64,000 bases of DNA from Chitinophaga sp. HK235 (GCF_018255755.1 NZ_CP073766.1:4772501-4836500); one strand, 5' to 3'. Counted from the stretch's first letter, positions 19,052 to 26,565 are shown. Numbers and translations are program-made. Notes: generated from the sequence alone by a model not told the origin.

Positions 19052-19076
19052 AAAAGGCGAAAAACAGCTGTTCGCC
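19052..19076 (-). terminator. Terminator after rtcB
   Basis: The minus-strand transcript forms the stem GGCGAA / TTCGCC around a 9-base loop, followed by TTTTGTGTTTT. It lies 34 bases past the rtcB stop codon and would end the AAA-rtcB transcript. Confidence 0.6.
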
Positions 19077-19109
19077 GTCTTCCGCCTTTGTTTCATTGCA
19101 TATGTATAT

Positions 19110-20522
19110 TTAGTCTTCTGCTGGTCCGCCGTCTGCCATCCGCACCATTTTGGGCTGGAACCGGCCTACTGTTTCCACGAGGTCTGACTGTGCCGACATC
19201 ACAGTATTGATATCCTTATAAGCACCAGGTGCTTCATCCAAACCACCACCAATCAGCGTTACGCCATTATCCTGCAGCATCTTCCTCATTTCCTCCTGGG
19301 TAATAGAGGCGATTGCCTTGGTACGGGACATCTGCCGTCCTGCTCCATGAGATGCAGAATGCAGGCTGCTTTCCTCTCCTTTACCCCGCACGATAAACCC
19401 TGGCGCGGTCATAGAGCCGGGGATAATACCCAACATGCCTTTACCGGCAGGTGTAGCACCTTTACGATGTACAATCAGCTCTTTACCGTGGTGTATTTCC
19501 TTCCAGGCGAAGTTATGATGGTTTTCCACCCTCGCCAGCAGCGTGGCGCCCATTTCGGCGATCATCCGCTGATGGATCAGGTGGTGACAGGCGGAGGCAT
19601 AATCACCAGCCAGGTTCATTGCCAGCCAGTACTCCTGCCCTGCCTCTGTATTCAGATCCAGATATGCCAGGTGTTGTGCTTCTTTAGGCAGTACACACAA
19701 CTCTTTGGCCAGCCGGGTATAATGACCGGCTACCTGGGCACCCATCCCGCGGGAACCGGAGTGCGACAGCAGCCCTACATAATTGCCGGGTGCCAGATTC
19801 CATTCGTTATTAGCATCGAGGATGGTCACAATACCCCACTCCACAAAGTGGTTTCCGGAGCCGGAAGTTCCCAGCTGGCCGGCAGCTTTATCGAGCAGAT
19901 TACGCAACACCGGTATCTCCCTGAATTCGGACCGTTCCAGCACAGGGTCTGCGTCATTGTGTTTCCATTCTGCGCCGGCGCCGAACTTTGTTTTATTCTT
20001 CAGTGCTTTCTGATAGCTGGAGGCCTGCGTTTCAAGGCTTGCTTCCGGCAGGTCGAGGATACTCAGGCACATGCGGCAACCGATGTCCACCCCTACACCG
20101 TAAGGTATCACCGCGTTGTCAGTGGCGAGTACCCCGCCGATAGGCAGGCCATATCCCTGGTGGGCATCCGGCATCAGCGCGCCAGCCACGGCCACGGGTA
20201 AACGAATTGCGCTGTTCAGCTGTCTGATAGTACCTTCTTCAATAAACTCAGCGCCAAAGATGGCGTAATCCACCGGGGTATCCCGCAGTGCTATTACTTC
20301 CGGTTTTTCTTCCACAATCAGATGAGCTGCGATAGCGCCCAGCACCGGATCGTCCTGATAGGCAACGGGGTCTTTCAATACGCTGGACAGCACAGCCTCC
20401 GCTTCTTCCAGGGTGGCGTCAGGATAATGTTCAGCGATAACATCCATGGCCACACGAATTACCAGACCTTGCGGATAACCCAGGCCCAGCAGTTGTTTAC
20501 CGGTAATTTTCAATTCAGACAT
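19110..20522 (-). CDS. rtcB: RtcB family 3'-phosphate RNA ligase
   Basis: RtcB joins RNA 2',3'-cyclic-phosphate or 3'-phosphate ends to 5'-OH ends using GTP and manganese. All key motifs are present, counted from ATG 20522: DIGC (146-149), GSGNHF with H225, SHSGSRGMG with H254, HHNF (335-338), HRKGAT (352-357), and HGAGR with the guanylated histidine H392. The 470-residue length is closer to archaeal RtcB than to E. coli RtcB (408). I chose this start because the family begins here; the frame is open 32 codons further up without matching sequence. It follows a basic unknown protein and an AAA ATPase, not rtcA or rtcR. Confidence 0.93.
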   Translation of the reverse strand: MSELKITGKQLLGLGYPQGLVIRVAMDVIAEHYPDATLEEAEAVLSSVLKDPVAYQDDPVLGAIAAHLIVEEKPEVIALRDTPVDYAIFGAEFIEEGTIRQLNSAIRLPVAVAGALMPDAHQGYGLPIGGVLATDNAVIPYGVGVDIGCRMCLSILDLPEASLETQASSYQKALKNKTKFGAGAEWKHNDADPVLERSEFREIPVLRNLLDKAAGQLGTSGSGNHFVEWGIVTILDANNEWNLAPGNYVGLLSHSGSRGMGAQVAGHYTRLAKELCVLPKEAQHLAYLDLNTEAGQEYWLAMNLAGDYASACHHLIHQRMIAEMGATLLARVENHHNFAWKEIHHGKELIVHRKGATPAGKGMLGIIPGSMTAPGFIVRGKGEESSLHSASHGAGRQMSRTKAIASITQEEMRKMLQDNGVTLIGGGLDEAPGAYKDINTVMSAQSDLVETVGRFQPKMVRMADGGPAED

Positions 20523-20538
20523 AACGATTAAAGGGGGT

Positions 20539-21402
20539 TCATTCAATGTTGTAATATATTTCCTGCAGCAGTTGCGGCAGGGGTTTCTTTTGATATTGGT
20601 ATTTTTCTTTCGGGCCAAACAGTTTTTTATTCCACGAACTATGCCTGCTTTGCGTCAGCCAGCGCATCCTGGGTCTCAGATAATGTTTGTCCATATAGTT
20701 TTCTATCTCCTGGATCTGAGAATCTAATTCCGGATTGGCCTTCCGCACATGAGTCAAAAGATGTGGTCGTATCCGCAGCACAAAACGCCAGGGCTCCGTA
20801 AATACCATCTGTGGCACTTCCCCCTTCCAGCCGACCTGCACCATCCGCTCTTCAAAATAGGTCATTTCATCACGCGTTAGCTTAAGTTTGTTAAACTCAT
20901 CACGATAAAAGGTCCGCACACCCTGTTCTTTCACGACCATTACCTTTTTACCTTTCTGGCGCTTTTTCACCTTAAAATCCTTCCGGTGAAAATACTGCAC
21001 CGTATTGATTTTGTCCAGTATGCCCTGAAAAAATGATGCCTGTTTTCCGCGGGCTACGTCGTCCCTTAATATAAAGAAACGTTTGTAGCCCTTTTGCACC
21101 GGCGGTTCCAATGGTACATATTCCGGATGACGGTCTTGTCTCCAAAGTACTTTTATACGTTTGTCGAGCTGTATCAGCTGTTTGTCTTTTTCTGTTTTTA
21201 CTACGCGCAGGCGCCTCCTGGCCGTCCTGATACGCATGGTATCGATATAATATTGTAATTCGTCGGGTAATAACTTGTCCATGACGGATGGTCTGTGATC
21301 GTTGTAAATGCCTGCACCAGCTGGTGGAGGTTGTTTTCCATTCGGTTGTATATGGACAAGTGATTCTTTTTCATGATAGTACTTTTTTAGATAGATGAAC
21401 AA
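20539..21402 (-). CDS. Uncharacterised basic protein of the rtcB operon
   Basis: I do not recognise this protein of up to 287 residues. It is strongly basic, with many Arg and Lys clusters, for example RIRTARRRLRVVK and FKVKKRQKGKKVMVVK, and has no signal peptide or membrane helix. An internal ATG (21282) beginning MDKLLPDELQ is a plausible alternative start; the first 40 residues look low in conservation value. It lies 2 bases after the AAA ATPase gene and 16 bases before rtcB, so co-expression is near certain. Its charge suggests nucleic acid binding, perhaps handing RNA ends to RtcB; that is inference only. Confidence 0.8.
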   Translation of the reverse strand: MFIYLKKYYHEKESLVHIQPNGKQPPPAGAGIYNDHRPSVMDKLLPDELQYYIDTMRIRTARRRLRVVKTEKDKQLIQLDKRIKVLWRQDRHPEYVPLEPPVQKGYKRFFILRDDVARGKQASFFQGILDKINTVQYFHRKDFKVKKRQKGKKVMVVKEQGVRTFYRDEFNKLKLTRDEMTYFEERMVQVGWKGEVPQMVFTEPWRFVLRIRPHLLTHVRKANPELDSQIQEIENYMDKHYLRPRMRWLTQSRHSSWNKKLFGPKEKYQYQKKPLPQLLQEIYYNIE

Positions 21403-21404
21403 TA

Positions 21405-22469
21405 TTAAACAGTCTCTCCCACCATGGTGCGACGGAATCCGATCACATTTTTCGGCGCTTCAAAAGAAGGCTCGTGCTGGTTGGAGATTTCTGCAACACT
21501 CATGGGTTTGTTGATCATAGTATCAAAGCCCAGGTGAGCAGACAGCCGTTGTGCTTTTTCAGCTGGCAACTTTTTGAATTCGTATTTGGCGATCAGCCGG
21601 CCTTTACGCAGCAGGGCACTGTCGATGGAAGACAGATCACTGTTGAAGGAACATACCAGTTGTATATTCAAACAATCCGCCAGCAAGCCATCAGACAGGT
21701 TTAACAGATTAGACACGGATGAATTACCGGTAAATTTCCTGTCCATGATCACGTTTTCCGCATCTTCAATGATCACTACACAGTTAGGATTGTCAATCAA
21801 TAACTGCATAAATTCCGGGCTCATGATATTGTTGGCCAGATCAGGTGAAACAAACAGGATACGTTTCTTAATTTTCCCGATCAGGTAACGCAGATAGGTG
21901 GTTTTTCCGGTTCCGGGCATACCATGCAGGAGCACAATACCCTTGTCTTTTTCTTTGCGTAGCCGTTGTTGTATCACCTTATCCACTTCCCTGAAATCAT
22001 TATCGTAAAACAGATCTATATCCAGTTTGGTACGTTTGATTTCCATGCTCTTCAGCTCCAGTCCTCTGCGACCACTCACGATCAGATTAATTTCATGTGG
22101 TTCACGGCGTTGTTTTTCCTTATATCGTGTAACCATTTCCGTTACCTTTCCTACAAACTCCATATCTGATCCATCATGCAGGATCTCACACCACGAATGC
22201 CAGAAGGCCACTATACTGCGGTTATTCAACACCATTACCGTCTGTGAGTGTTTGTATTTTTTCTTTTTAGTGTCATAGTCAGTGTATTTGTAGGTATTTA
22301 CAATCATGCTCTCAAATGCCTTTACAAACGCCACCGATGCTTTATCACCATCTATATCGTATATATTGTTGATATTGGGTATTCCGTTGAAATGAACAGT
22401 ATACACCCCTTTGGGCGCAAAGTATTCACCATCGGTAATATCTATCTGGTTATTGACCATTGTTTTCAT
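21405..22469 (-). CDS. AAA family ATPase of the rtcB operon
   Basis: The 354-residue protein has an N-terminal domain (1-165) of unknown fold and a C-terminal AAA domain. Walker A is GMPGTGKT (183-190), Walker B is VVIIEDAE (231-238), sensor 1 lies near N276 (SFNSDL), and LLRKGRL (286-292) supplies the arginine finger seen in BCS1- and FtsH-like AAA proteins. No membrane helix is present. It is the first gene of the operon with the basic protein and rtcB. A remodelling role on RNA or ribonucleoprotein is a reasonable guess. ATG 22460 is an alternative start. Confidence 0.85.
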   Translation of the reverse strand: MKTMVNNQIDITDGEYFAPKGVYTVHFNGIPNINNIYDIDGDKASVAFVKAFESMIVNTYKYTDYDTKKKKYKHSQTVMVLNNRSIVAFWHSWCEILHDGSDMEFVGKVTEMVTRYKEKQRREPHEINLIVSGRRGLELKSMEIKRTKLDIDLFYDNDFREVDKVIQQRLRKEKDKGIVLLHGMPGTGKTTYLRYLIGKIKKRILFVSPDLANNIMSPEFMQLLIDNPNCVVIIEDAENVIMDRKFTGNSSVSNLLNLSDGLLADCLNIQLVCSFNSDLSSIDSALLRKGRLIAKYEFKKLPAEKAQRLSAHLGFDTMINKPMSVAEISNQHEPSFEAPKNVIGFRRTMVGETV

Positions 22470-22745
22470 TTACAAATTGATCTTTTAAAATTAATCCACC
22501 CTGATAGAGATTTACCGGAGCCCGGAATAGGCTCCCGGCAAATCATGCTTATCATTTGAAGTACTTTTTGCAGTACTTGTTTGGGGGGAAGTTACAAGTT
22601 ATCCTCTTGATAACCTGAAGATGGGGGTTAATTCAAACAGAGACGAAAAAAAATATCGTTAAAGGAGCAGATTTAGCGGAGCAGGATTACTCCGCTACCT
22701 GATTATTAATTGTACCTCCTCAAATAATCTTTTCGTTATGAGCAC
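22470..22745 (-). other. Leader of the AAA-rtcB operon
   Basis: Between terminator 22746-22780 and the AAA gene I see no gene. The stretch contains three potential hairpins: arms TAGCGGAG/CTCCGCTA (22674-22697), AAGTAC/GTACTT (22559-22578), and CCGGAGCC with GGCTCCCGG, one bulge (22516-22539). None has a T-run in the reading direction. I find no clean TAnnTTTG motif here, so transcription may come from the promoter at 23121-23153. Confidence 0.5.
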
Positions 22746-22780
22746 AAAAAAACCCGGTCAGTTTTTACACGGACCGGGCT
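22746..22780 (-). terminator. Terminator T1 before the AAA-rtcB operon
   Basis: On the minus strand the stem CCCGGTC / GACCGGG with a 12-base loop is followed by seven T residues. It lies after the 40-codon ORF and about 280 bases before the AAA gene, so it either ends a short transcript or acts as an attenuator. Its first arm can pair with 22818-22824. Confidence 0.75.
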
Positions 22781-22799
22781 ACTAACGTTAACGCATACA

Positions 22800-22922
22800 C
22801 TACGTTAAGACATGCCGGGTCCGTTTAGCATCCATGTTTTGAATGCTATCCTGAAACCATTTACTGCAGCGGTTTTCAGCGCGCAGTGTCCGGATATTTG
22901 TTGTGTTCAATGGTAATTTCAT
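22800..22922 (-). CDS. Short ORF A upstream of terminator T1
   Basis: A 40-codon frame starts at ATG 22922, only 15 bases after terminator T2, and stops at TAG 22800-22802, 20 bases before terminator T1. The predicted peptide is basic with five arginines and contains SKWFQDSI. I know no family. A second frame through the same DNA reads NGFRIAF and ends GPGMS, which resembles the end of short ORF C (NGFALKK and GLGM) and has no ATG. So the true product is uncertain, and the region may act as RNA. Confidence 0.35.
   Translation of the reverse strand: MKLPLNTTNIRTLRAENRCSKWFQDSIQNMDAKRTRHVLT
22842..22861. repeat. 20-base repeat shared with 15902-15921
   Basis: The sequence AATGCTATCCTGAAACCATT occurs here inside short ORF A and again, identical, at 15902-15921 in the leader between the EPS operon and the sigma factor gene. 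On the minus strand both copies are followed by ACATGG at slightly different spacing, so similarity extends past the exact match. Confidence 0.7.
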
Positions 22923-22937
22923 TACAAAAACTATAAC

Positions 22938-22967
22938 AAAAAAGCCCGGACCAATTGATCCGGGCTT
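22938..22967 (-). terminator. Terminator T2 between short ORFs B and A
   Basis: The minus-strand stem AAGCCCGGA / TCCGGGCTT with an 8-base loop is followed by a run of T. It lies 27 bases after the stop of short ORF B and 15 bases before short ORF A. Confidence 0.8.
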
Positions 22968-22993
22968 CAGTTATATTATACAAATATTTTGCA

Positions 22994-23083
22994 CTACCTG
23001 TAAACATAAAACGCCCGGAACCTGCCACTGCCTTGCTCTGAGCAAGGAACTGTGCGATCCATATTTAAGTTAAAGCGTTTCAT
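22994..23083 (-). CDS. Short ORF B behind a strong promoter
   Basis: A 29-codon frame (MKRFNLNMDRTVPCSEQGSG at its start) lies 38 bases downstream of a consensus promoter and ends before terminator T2. The RNA has a hairpin within the frame, arms CCTTGCT / AGCAAGG at 23031-23047. Short ORF D has a comparable CCTGC / GCAGG hairpin near its start. I know no protein family of this kind. A leader peptide or a small RNA is as likely as a functional peptide. Confidence 0.4.
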   Translation of the reverse strand: MKRFNLNMDRTVPCSEQGSGRFRAFYVYR

Positions 23084-23120
23084 TTTTATAAGTGTTTACC
23101 TATTATCAATTTTTACGTTG

Positions 23121-23153
23121 CAAAGATAATAGGATAAATACAGATTATGCAAA
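23121..23153 (-). promoter_or_regulatory. Consensus Bacteroidota promoter for short ORF B
   Basis: The minus strand carries TTTG (23150-23153), a 21-base spacer and TATCTTTG (23121-23128), a full match to the -33 and -7 elements of Bacteroidota primary promoters. The start site should lie near 23114, giving a leader of about 30 bases before short ORF B. Confidence 0.75.
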
Positions 23154-23220
23154 TTTTTAACAGACTTTTTTCAGATTTTTTTTCTATGTAGATAAATATG
23201 TTTTTTATTTAGCTGCATAC

Positions 23221-23255
23221 AAAAAAGCCGGGAGTGTGTATACTCACGGCTTTTT
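23221..23255. terminator. Bidirectional terminator T3 after the DinB-family gene
   Basis: A stem from GCCG / CGGC with an inner GAGT-type extension and one mismatch is flanked by six A on one side and five T on the other, so it can act on both strands. It lies 49 bases past the stop of the DinB-family gene. Confidence 0.7.
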
Positions 23256-23303
23256 GCAATAAGGATAACAATAATAGATGCGTTGCTGGTCGACCAAAAA
23301 AAA

Positions 23304-23870
23304 TCAGATCAGGATTGCGCTTTCTTCAAATTCTTTTTCCAGTCTTTTCATTTGACGGATATGACGTTCAATATGTTTGGTCAGGAAATAGATGTACTGA
23401 TAGATATCGAGCTTACCCAGGTGGTTAACAGACATGTTGGTGAATACCAGCACGCCTTCACCGTTTTTGAGCAAAGACACGTTGTACATGCATTGTGCAT
23501 ACTGTTGTTTCAGTAATGCTTTTATTTCCTCCATATTTTTAAAGCCTGTAGGCTCCATATGTTCTGGTCTTACCCAGCCGAAAGACTTGCTACTGATCAC
23601 GTCGATCTGGCTGAATTTTTCCTGGTAATCTGCCGGCAATACAACAGCATGACCATTACGTTTACGGTCAAGTGCACGGCGGGTGCTTTTGTTGATAATC
23701 AGCAACAGGAAATAATTAGTGAGGGTGATATGTTCCAGCACTTCCCGTATGCTCCATTGGTCACGGTCCGGCTTAAAGTCCAGTAATGCCGTGTCTTTTT
23801 CGAACCACTGGTCCAGCTCCCTGAAATTGGTGAGTAAAGCCTCTCTTACAACTTGAATAACGTTCCTCAT
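23304..23870 (-). CDS. DinB-like superfamily protein
   Basis: The 188-residue protein fits the DinB/YfiT-like four-helix bundle family. The metal-binding histidines are placed as expected: H47 in WSIREVLEHI, and H166 and H170 in KHIERHIRQM. These proteins include thiol transferases that use bacillithiol or mycothiol and many members of unknown role, so a nickel- or zinc-dependent transferase is possible. No partner is encoded next to it. Its leader contains two short ORFs and two terminators, laid out like the leader of the rtcB operon. Confidence 0.85.
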   Translation of the reverse strand: MRNVIQVVREALLTNFRELDQWFEKDTALLDFKPDRDQWSIREVLEHITLTNYFLLLIINKSTRRALDRKRNGHAVVLPADYQEKFSQIDVISSKSFGWVRPEHMEPTGFKNMEEIKALLKQQYAQCMYNVSLLKNGEGVLVFTNMSVNHLGKLDIYQYIYFLTKHIERHIRQMKRLEKEFEESAILI

Positions 23871-23984
23871 ATACTAACGTTTTTGGGGTTATGCACTGTA
23901 CCTGTTTGTTATAAAATCAGTAGGGTTTAGTACATAACATAATTGAAAATAGTGTTTGCCATTATTGTGCCGGAAATTCTGCAA

Positions 23985-24015
23985 CAAAAAACCCGACCGT
24001 ATTTACGGACCGGGC
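23985..24015 (-). terminator. Terminator T4 before the DinB-family gene
   Basis: The minus-strand hairpin GCCCGGTCCGT ... ACGGTCGGG, with a small bulge and a 4-base loop, is followed by six T. It starts about 30 bases after the stop of short ORF C and lies about 115 bases before the DinB-family gene. The first arm GCCCGGTCCGT is identical to that of T1. Confidence 0.7.
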
Positions 24016-24042
24016 AATAATGTAAAGGGTTAGCTTACATCA

Positions 24043-24153
24043 CTACATACCAAGTCCGTATGGCTTTTTTAAGGCAAAGCCATTCCGTTTACACCATTCG
24101 GTGCATTGAATAAATTGATCAGTTATCGTCTGAATCTCTTTCAATGTCGTCAT
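24043..24153 (-). CDS. Short ORF C upstream of terminator T4
   Basis: A 36-codon frame starts ATG 24153, about 20 bases after hairpin T5, and ends TAG at 24043-24045. It begins MTTLKEIQTITDQFIQ, carries CTEWCKRNGF in the middle and ends YGLGM. The first part looks like an amphipathic helix and the codon pattern is protein-like, making this the best of the four short frames. The last third is related at the DNA level to the unit before the rtcB operon. No family is known to me. Confidence 0.5.
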   Translation of the reverse strand: MTTLKEIQTITDQFIQCTEWCKRNGFALKKPYGLGM

Positions 24154-24173
24154 TTCAGTACTGCTTCAAAAGC

Positions 24174-24207
24174 AAAAGGTCCCGCCTGTTAGTGCGGGAC
24201 CTTTGTT
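24174..24207 (-). terminator. Hairpin T5 between short ORFs D and C
   Basis: A perfect 10-bp stem AAGGTCCCGC / GCGGGACCTT with an 8-base loop lies here. The T-run after it on the minus strand is broken (TTTTGCTTTTG), so termination may be partial. Confidence 0.6.
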
Positions 24208-24231
24208 TGTATCGTTTGATAACTTTTTTCG

Positions 24232-24291
24232 TTAACAATCGGTGCAACGTGCCCGCCATCCGTCATTGACCTGCTTTTGCTTGCAGGCCAT
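24232..24291 (-). CDS. Short Cys-containing ORF D
   Basis: A 19-codon frame, MACKQKQVNDGWRARCTDC, starts at ATG 24291 and stops at TAA 24232-24234, before hairpin T5. Three cysteines in so short a peptide are notable, but chance is possible. It lies about 55 bases downstream of a promoter match and has an internal CCTGC / GCAGG hairpin comparable to short ORF B. Confidence 0.3.
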   Translation of the reverse strand: MACKQKQVNDGWRARCTDC

Positions 24292-24346
24292 CGCTGAAAT
24301 CGTATATATTGACAGAAGTTGCACTAAGAAATTTTGTTATTTTCAA

Positions 24347-24378
24347 CAAAGGTAGATTTTATTTTTTTTATTACACAA
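24347..24378 (-). promoter_or_regulatory. Candidate promoter for short ORFs D and C
   Basis: The minus strand has TTG (24376-24378), a 21-base spacer and TACCTTTG (24347-24354), a good match to the Bacteroidota promoter consensus. Transcription would start near 24340 and run through both short ORFs towards the DinB-family gene. Confidence 0.6.
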
Positions 24379-24411
24379 TATTACAGCCTACTTTTTTTGT
24401 AGAGTTAACAA

Positions 24412-25422
24412 TTAGTTTATACGTGCAGGTGGCTGTTTCGGTTGTTGTTGCAACTGTTGCTGTATTTCCCGGTTTTGCTGCTGTAATTTTTCGATCTCTT
24501 CGTGTTGACGGATGAGATGCAATGTCAGCTCCTCTACTTTTTTCAGCAATCTGGCATTCATATCACCGAGGTCCAGCCCGGTGCTGTCTACCTCTCCGGC
24601 AGACGGCATTTCCGGAAGATGTTTATGCTGCTGTATAAAAGCGGCTGTGCTCTTCAATGACGGTAACGGATAATCTTTTTCAAATACGTAATCCGGCCAG
24701 GTACCGGAGGGCTTTACCTTGACGCGCTCCGCGATCATAGTACCGGCGACAGCTAACTGATAACCCGCTGTCTGATTGGTTCCTATGCCCACGGTGTTGT
24801 CGAGTGCAGATACAAACACAGCTGGCTTGGAAGCGTATTTCGATTTCAGGCTATCATAACTGTCTGCCCGCCGGGCGCCAACAATAAACAAACCATGACC
24901 AAACCGGTCTAAATCAGCCCCCATCTTAATTCCATAAGACTGCAAGTCACTACTATGATTTACAAACTCCAATGCATATGCACCATTATTGCCGTCTTTT
25001 CCAATAATAAACCGCTCAAAGTTATATGCACCAGGAAAAGTCATCTTACCATCCCGCTCCATCACTACTTTTGACCAGGGCGTAATAGGACTGTTATTGG
25101 TTTTCCGGAAATAAAGATCCTGGTCATAGAAACTACCAGCAAACTGCATTGCCAGGTTATTTTCGGGATTAGAGTGCCTAACATCCAGTAAATGCCACCA
25201 GCTGCTGGCCCCTGCTGGGTAATTAACAGGAGTAACAGTCTGAAAAAAACCAGATACAGCTCCGGCATCCCCTCGCAAACCGGCATCATTCCTATATTCA
25301 GTACGGGAGCCAAAATCACCCCATGATAAACTGTCCGTTTGCAGGGCCTGCAATTGCCGGGTTTGCGCCACAGCTGCTACAGCACTTCCCAGTGCCAGGG
25401 CTAACATACATATCTTCTTCAT
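24412..25422 (-). CDS. Secreted fibre-like protein with C-terminal coiled coil
   Basis: From ATG 25422 the protein has a signal peptide (MKKICMLALALGSAVAAVAQ) and about 336 residues. The C-terminal part reads GYQLAVAGTMIAERVKVK, then WPDYVFEKDYPLPSL, then HKHLPEMPSAGEV, and ends in a glutamine-rich coiled coil. This block is common at the end of Bacteroidota secreted proteins related to phage tail-fibre and S74-type chaperone regions, where it may drive trimerisation. A longer frame starts 14 codons earlier but puts the signal peptide inside. The function is unknown; a surface fibre or adhesin is plausible. Confidence 0.75.
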   Translation of the reverse strand: MKKICMLALALGSAVAAVAQTRQLQALQTDSLSWGDFGSRTEYRNDAGLRGDAGAVSGFFQTVTPVNYPAGASSWWHLLDVRHSNPENNLAMQFAGSFYDQDLYFRKTNNSPITPWSKVVMERDGKMTFPGAYNFERFIIGKDGNNGAYALEFVNHSSDLQSYGIKMGADLDRFGHGLFIVGARRADSYDSLKSKYASKPAVFVSALDNTVGIGTNQTAGYQLAVAGTMIAERVKVKPSGTWPDYVFEKDYPLPSLKSTAAFIQQHKHLPEMPSAGEVDSTGLDLGDMNARLLKKVEELTLHLIRQHEEIEKLQQQNREIQQQLQQQPKQPPARIN

Positions 25423-25477
25423 AGATATAGGATTTTTTAAAACAGGTAAAACAATAACGCTCAAGATAAAATAAATC

Positions 25478-26560
25478 CTAAAATAAGCTCAGCTGGCTGG
25501 TAGGCCTACGAAAGGATTCTGTATTAAACTCGAAACGTTCCTGGTTCAACCCATTCTTTTTGGTATGCACTCTGAACTGTTGTCTGATCAGGTCAGCAAT
25601 ATTACCGTCTCCTCTCTTCCGGCGGCCAAATTCGCTGTCATTCACATTACCACCATGCATACTTTCAATCTGGTGCCATACCTTATCAGCACGATCAGGG
25701 AAGTTCTTATAGAGCCAGTCATTAAAAATTATCTTGACCGCGTCATTCAGTCTTACTACCGTATAGCCGGCATAACGGGCGCCATTGGCTGCGGCCGTCT
25801 CCAGGAGATGAGGCATCTCGTGGTCATTTAGTCCGGGGATCATAGGGGCCGTCATAACGCCAACGGGTACACCCACTTCACTCAGTTCCTTCACAATCTT
25901 AAACCGTTGCGCGGCTGTGGTGGTTCGGGGCTCCATTTTCTGCCGCAGCTCTTCCTGCATGGTAGTGATGGAAACATATACACAGACCAGTTTTTCCTGT
26001 GCCAGCTGCTGTAACAGGTAGCGGTCGCGTAATACCAGCGAATTTTTAGTAATGATGCCTACCGGCTGCTTATATTCCAGGGCTACTTCCAGCAACTGCC
26101 GGGTCAGCCACATTTTACGTTCCACCGGCTGGTAGCAGTCGGTGTTCCCCGAAAGGGAAATGGGTTTGGGCACCCAGTTCTTATTGTCCAGAAACTTACG
26201 CAGTAGTTCCGGCGCATTATGTTTTACAATGATCTTCCGTTCGAAGTCAAGCCCTGCACTCAGTCCCCAGAACTGATGAGCATTACGGGCATAACAATAA
26301 ATACAGCCATGTTCACAGCCCTGGTAGGGGTTCATGGAATACCACATCCCCACATCCGGACTGTCTACCTTATTGACCAGGGTTTTGGCATGTTCCTCAA
26401 ATATCTGGGTGGGAACATCTGCCTGCCACCACTCATCAATACCTTCAATATGCTCCTTCACATACTCCTCTTTCAGGTACTTATTCCTGGGATTGACCTG
26501 GGCGCCACGTCCTTTGTAATAGGGCGTTTCTGCGCCACCTTCCTGGAACGGCAATGTCAT
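25478..26560 (-). CDS. PA0069 family radical SAM protein
   Basis: The 360-residue protein carries the radical SAM cluster motif CEHGCIYC, with C82, C86 and C89 binding the [4Fe-4S] centre. It also has the surrounding GMWYSMNPYQGCEHGCIYCYA pattern found in the PA0069/SplB-like group related to spore photoproduct lyase. The C-terminus ends in SQLSLF, as in many members. The substrate is not established; DNA photoproduct repair is often suggested. A 13-bp palindrome ends 5 bases before the start codon, which suggests tight regulation. Confidence 0.9.
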   Translation of the reverse strand: MTLPFQEGGAETPYYKGRGAQVNPRNKYLKEEYVKEHIEGIDEWWQADVPTQIFEEHAKTLVNKVDSPDVGMWYSMNPYQGCEHGCIYCYARNAHQFWGLSAGLDFERKIIVKHNAPELLRKFLDNKNWVPKPISLSGNTDCYQPVERKMWLTRQLLEVALEYKQPVGIITKNSLVLRDRYLLQQLAQEKLVCVYVSITTMQEELRQKMEPRTTTAAQRFKIVKELSEVGVPVGVMTAPMIPGLNDHEMPHLLETAAANGARYAGYTVVRLNDAVKIIFNDWLYKNFPDRADKVWHQIESMHGGNVNDSEFGRRKRGDGNIADLIRQQFRVHTKKNGLNQERFEFNTESFRRPTSQLSLF

Positions 26561-26565
26561 ACACT

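Noticed and set aside
19347..20201. A 284-codon plus-strand frame opposite rtcB
   Set aside because: RtcB is unmistakable on the other strand; the antisense frame has no domain or ribosome binding context.
22516..22539. Hairpin in the AAA-rtcB leader considered as a terminator or riboswitch
   Set aside because: It has a bulge, no T-run follows on either strand and no conserved riboswitch core is recognisable, so I only note it as a possible hairpin.
22812..22916. A 34-codon plus-strand frame antisense to short ORF A
   Set aside because: The flanking terminators T1 and T2 have their T-runs on the minus strand only, so the region is transcribed from the minus strand.
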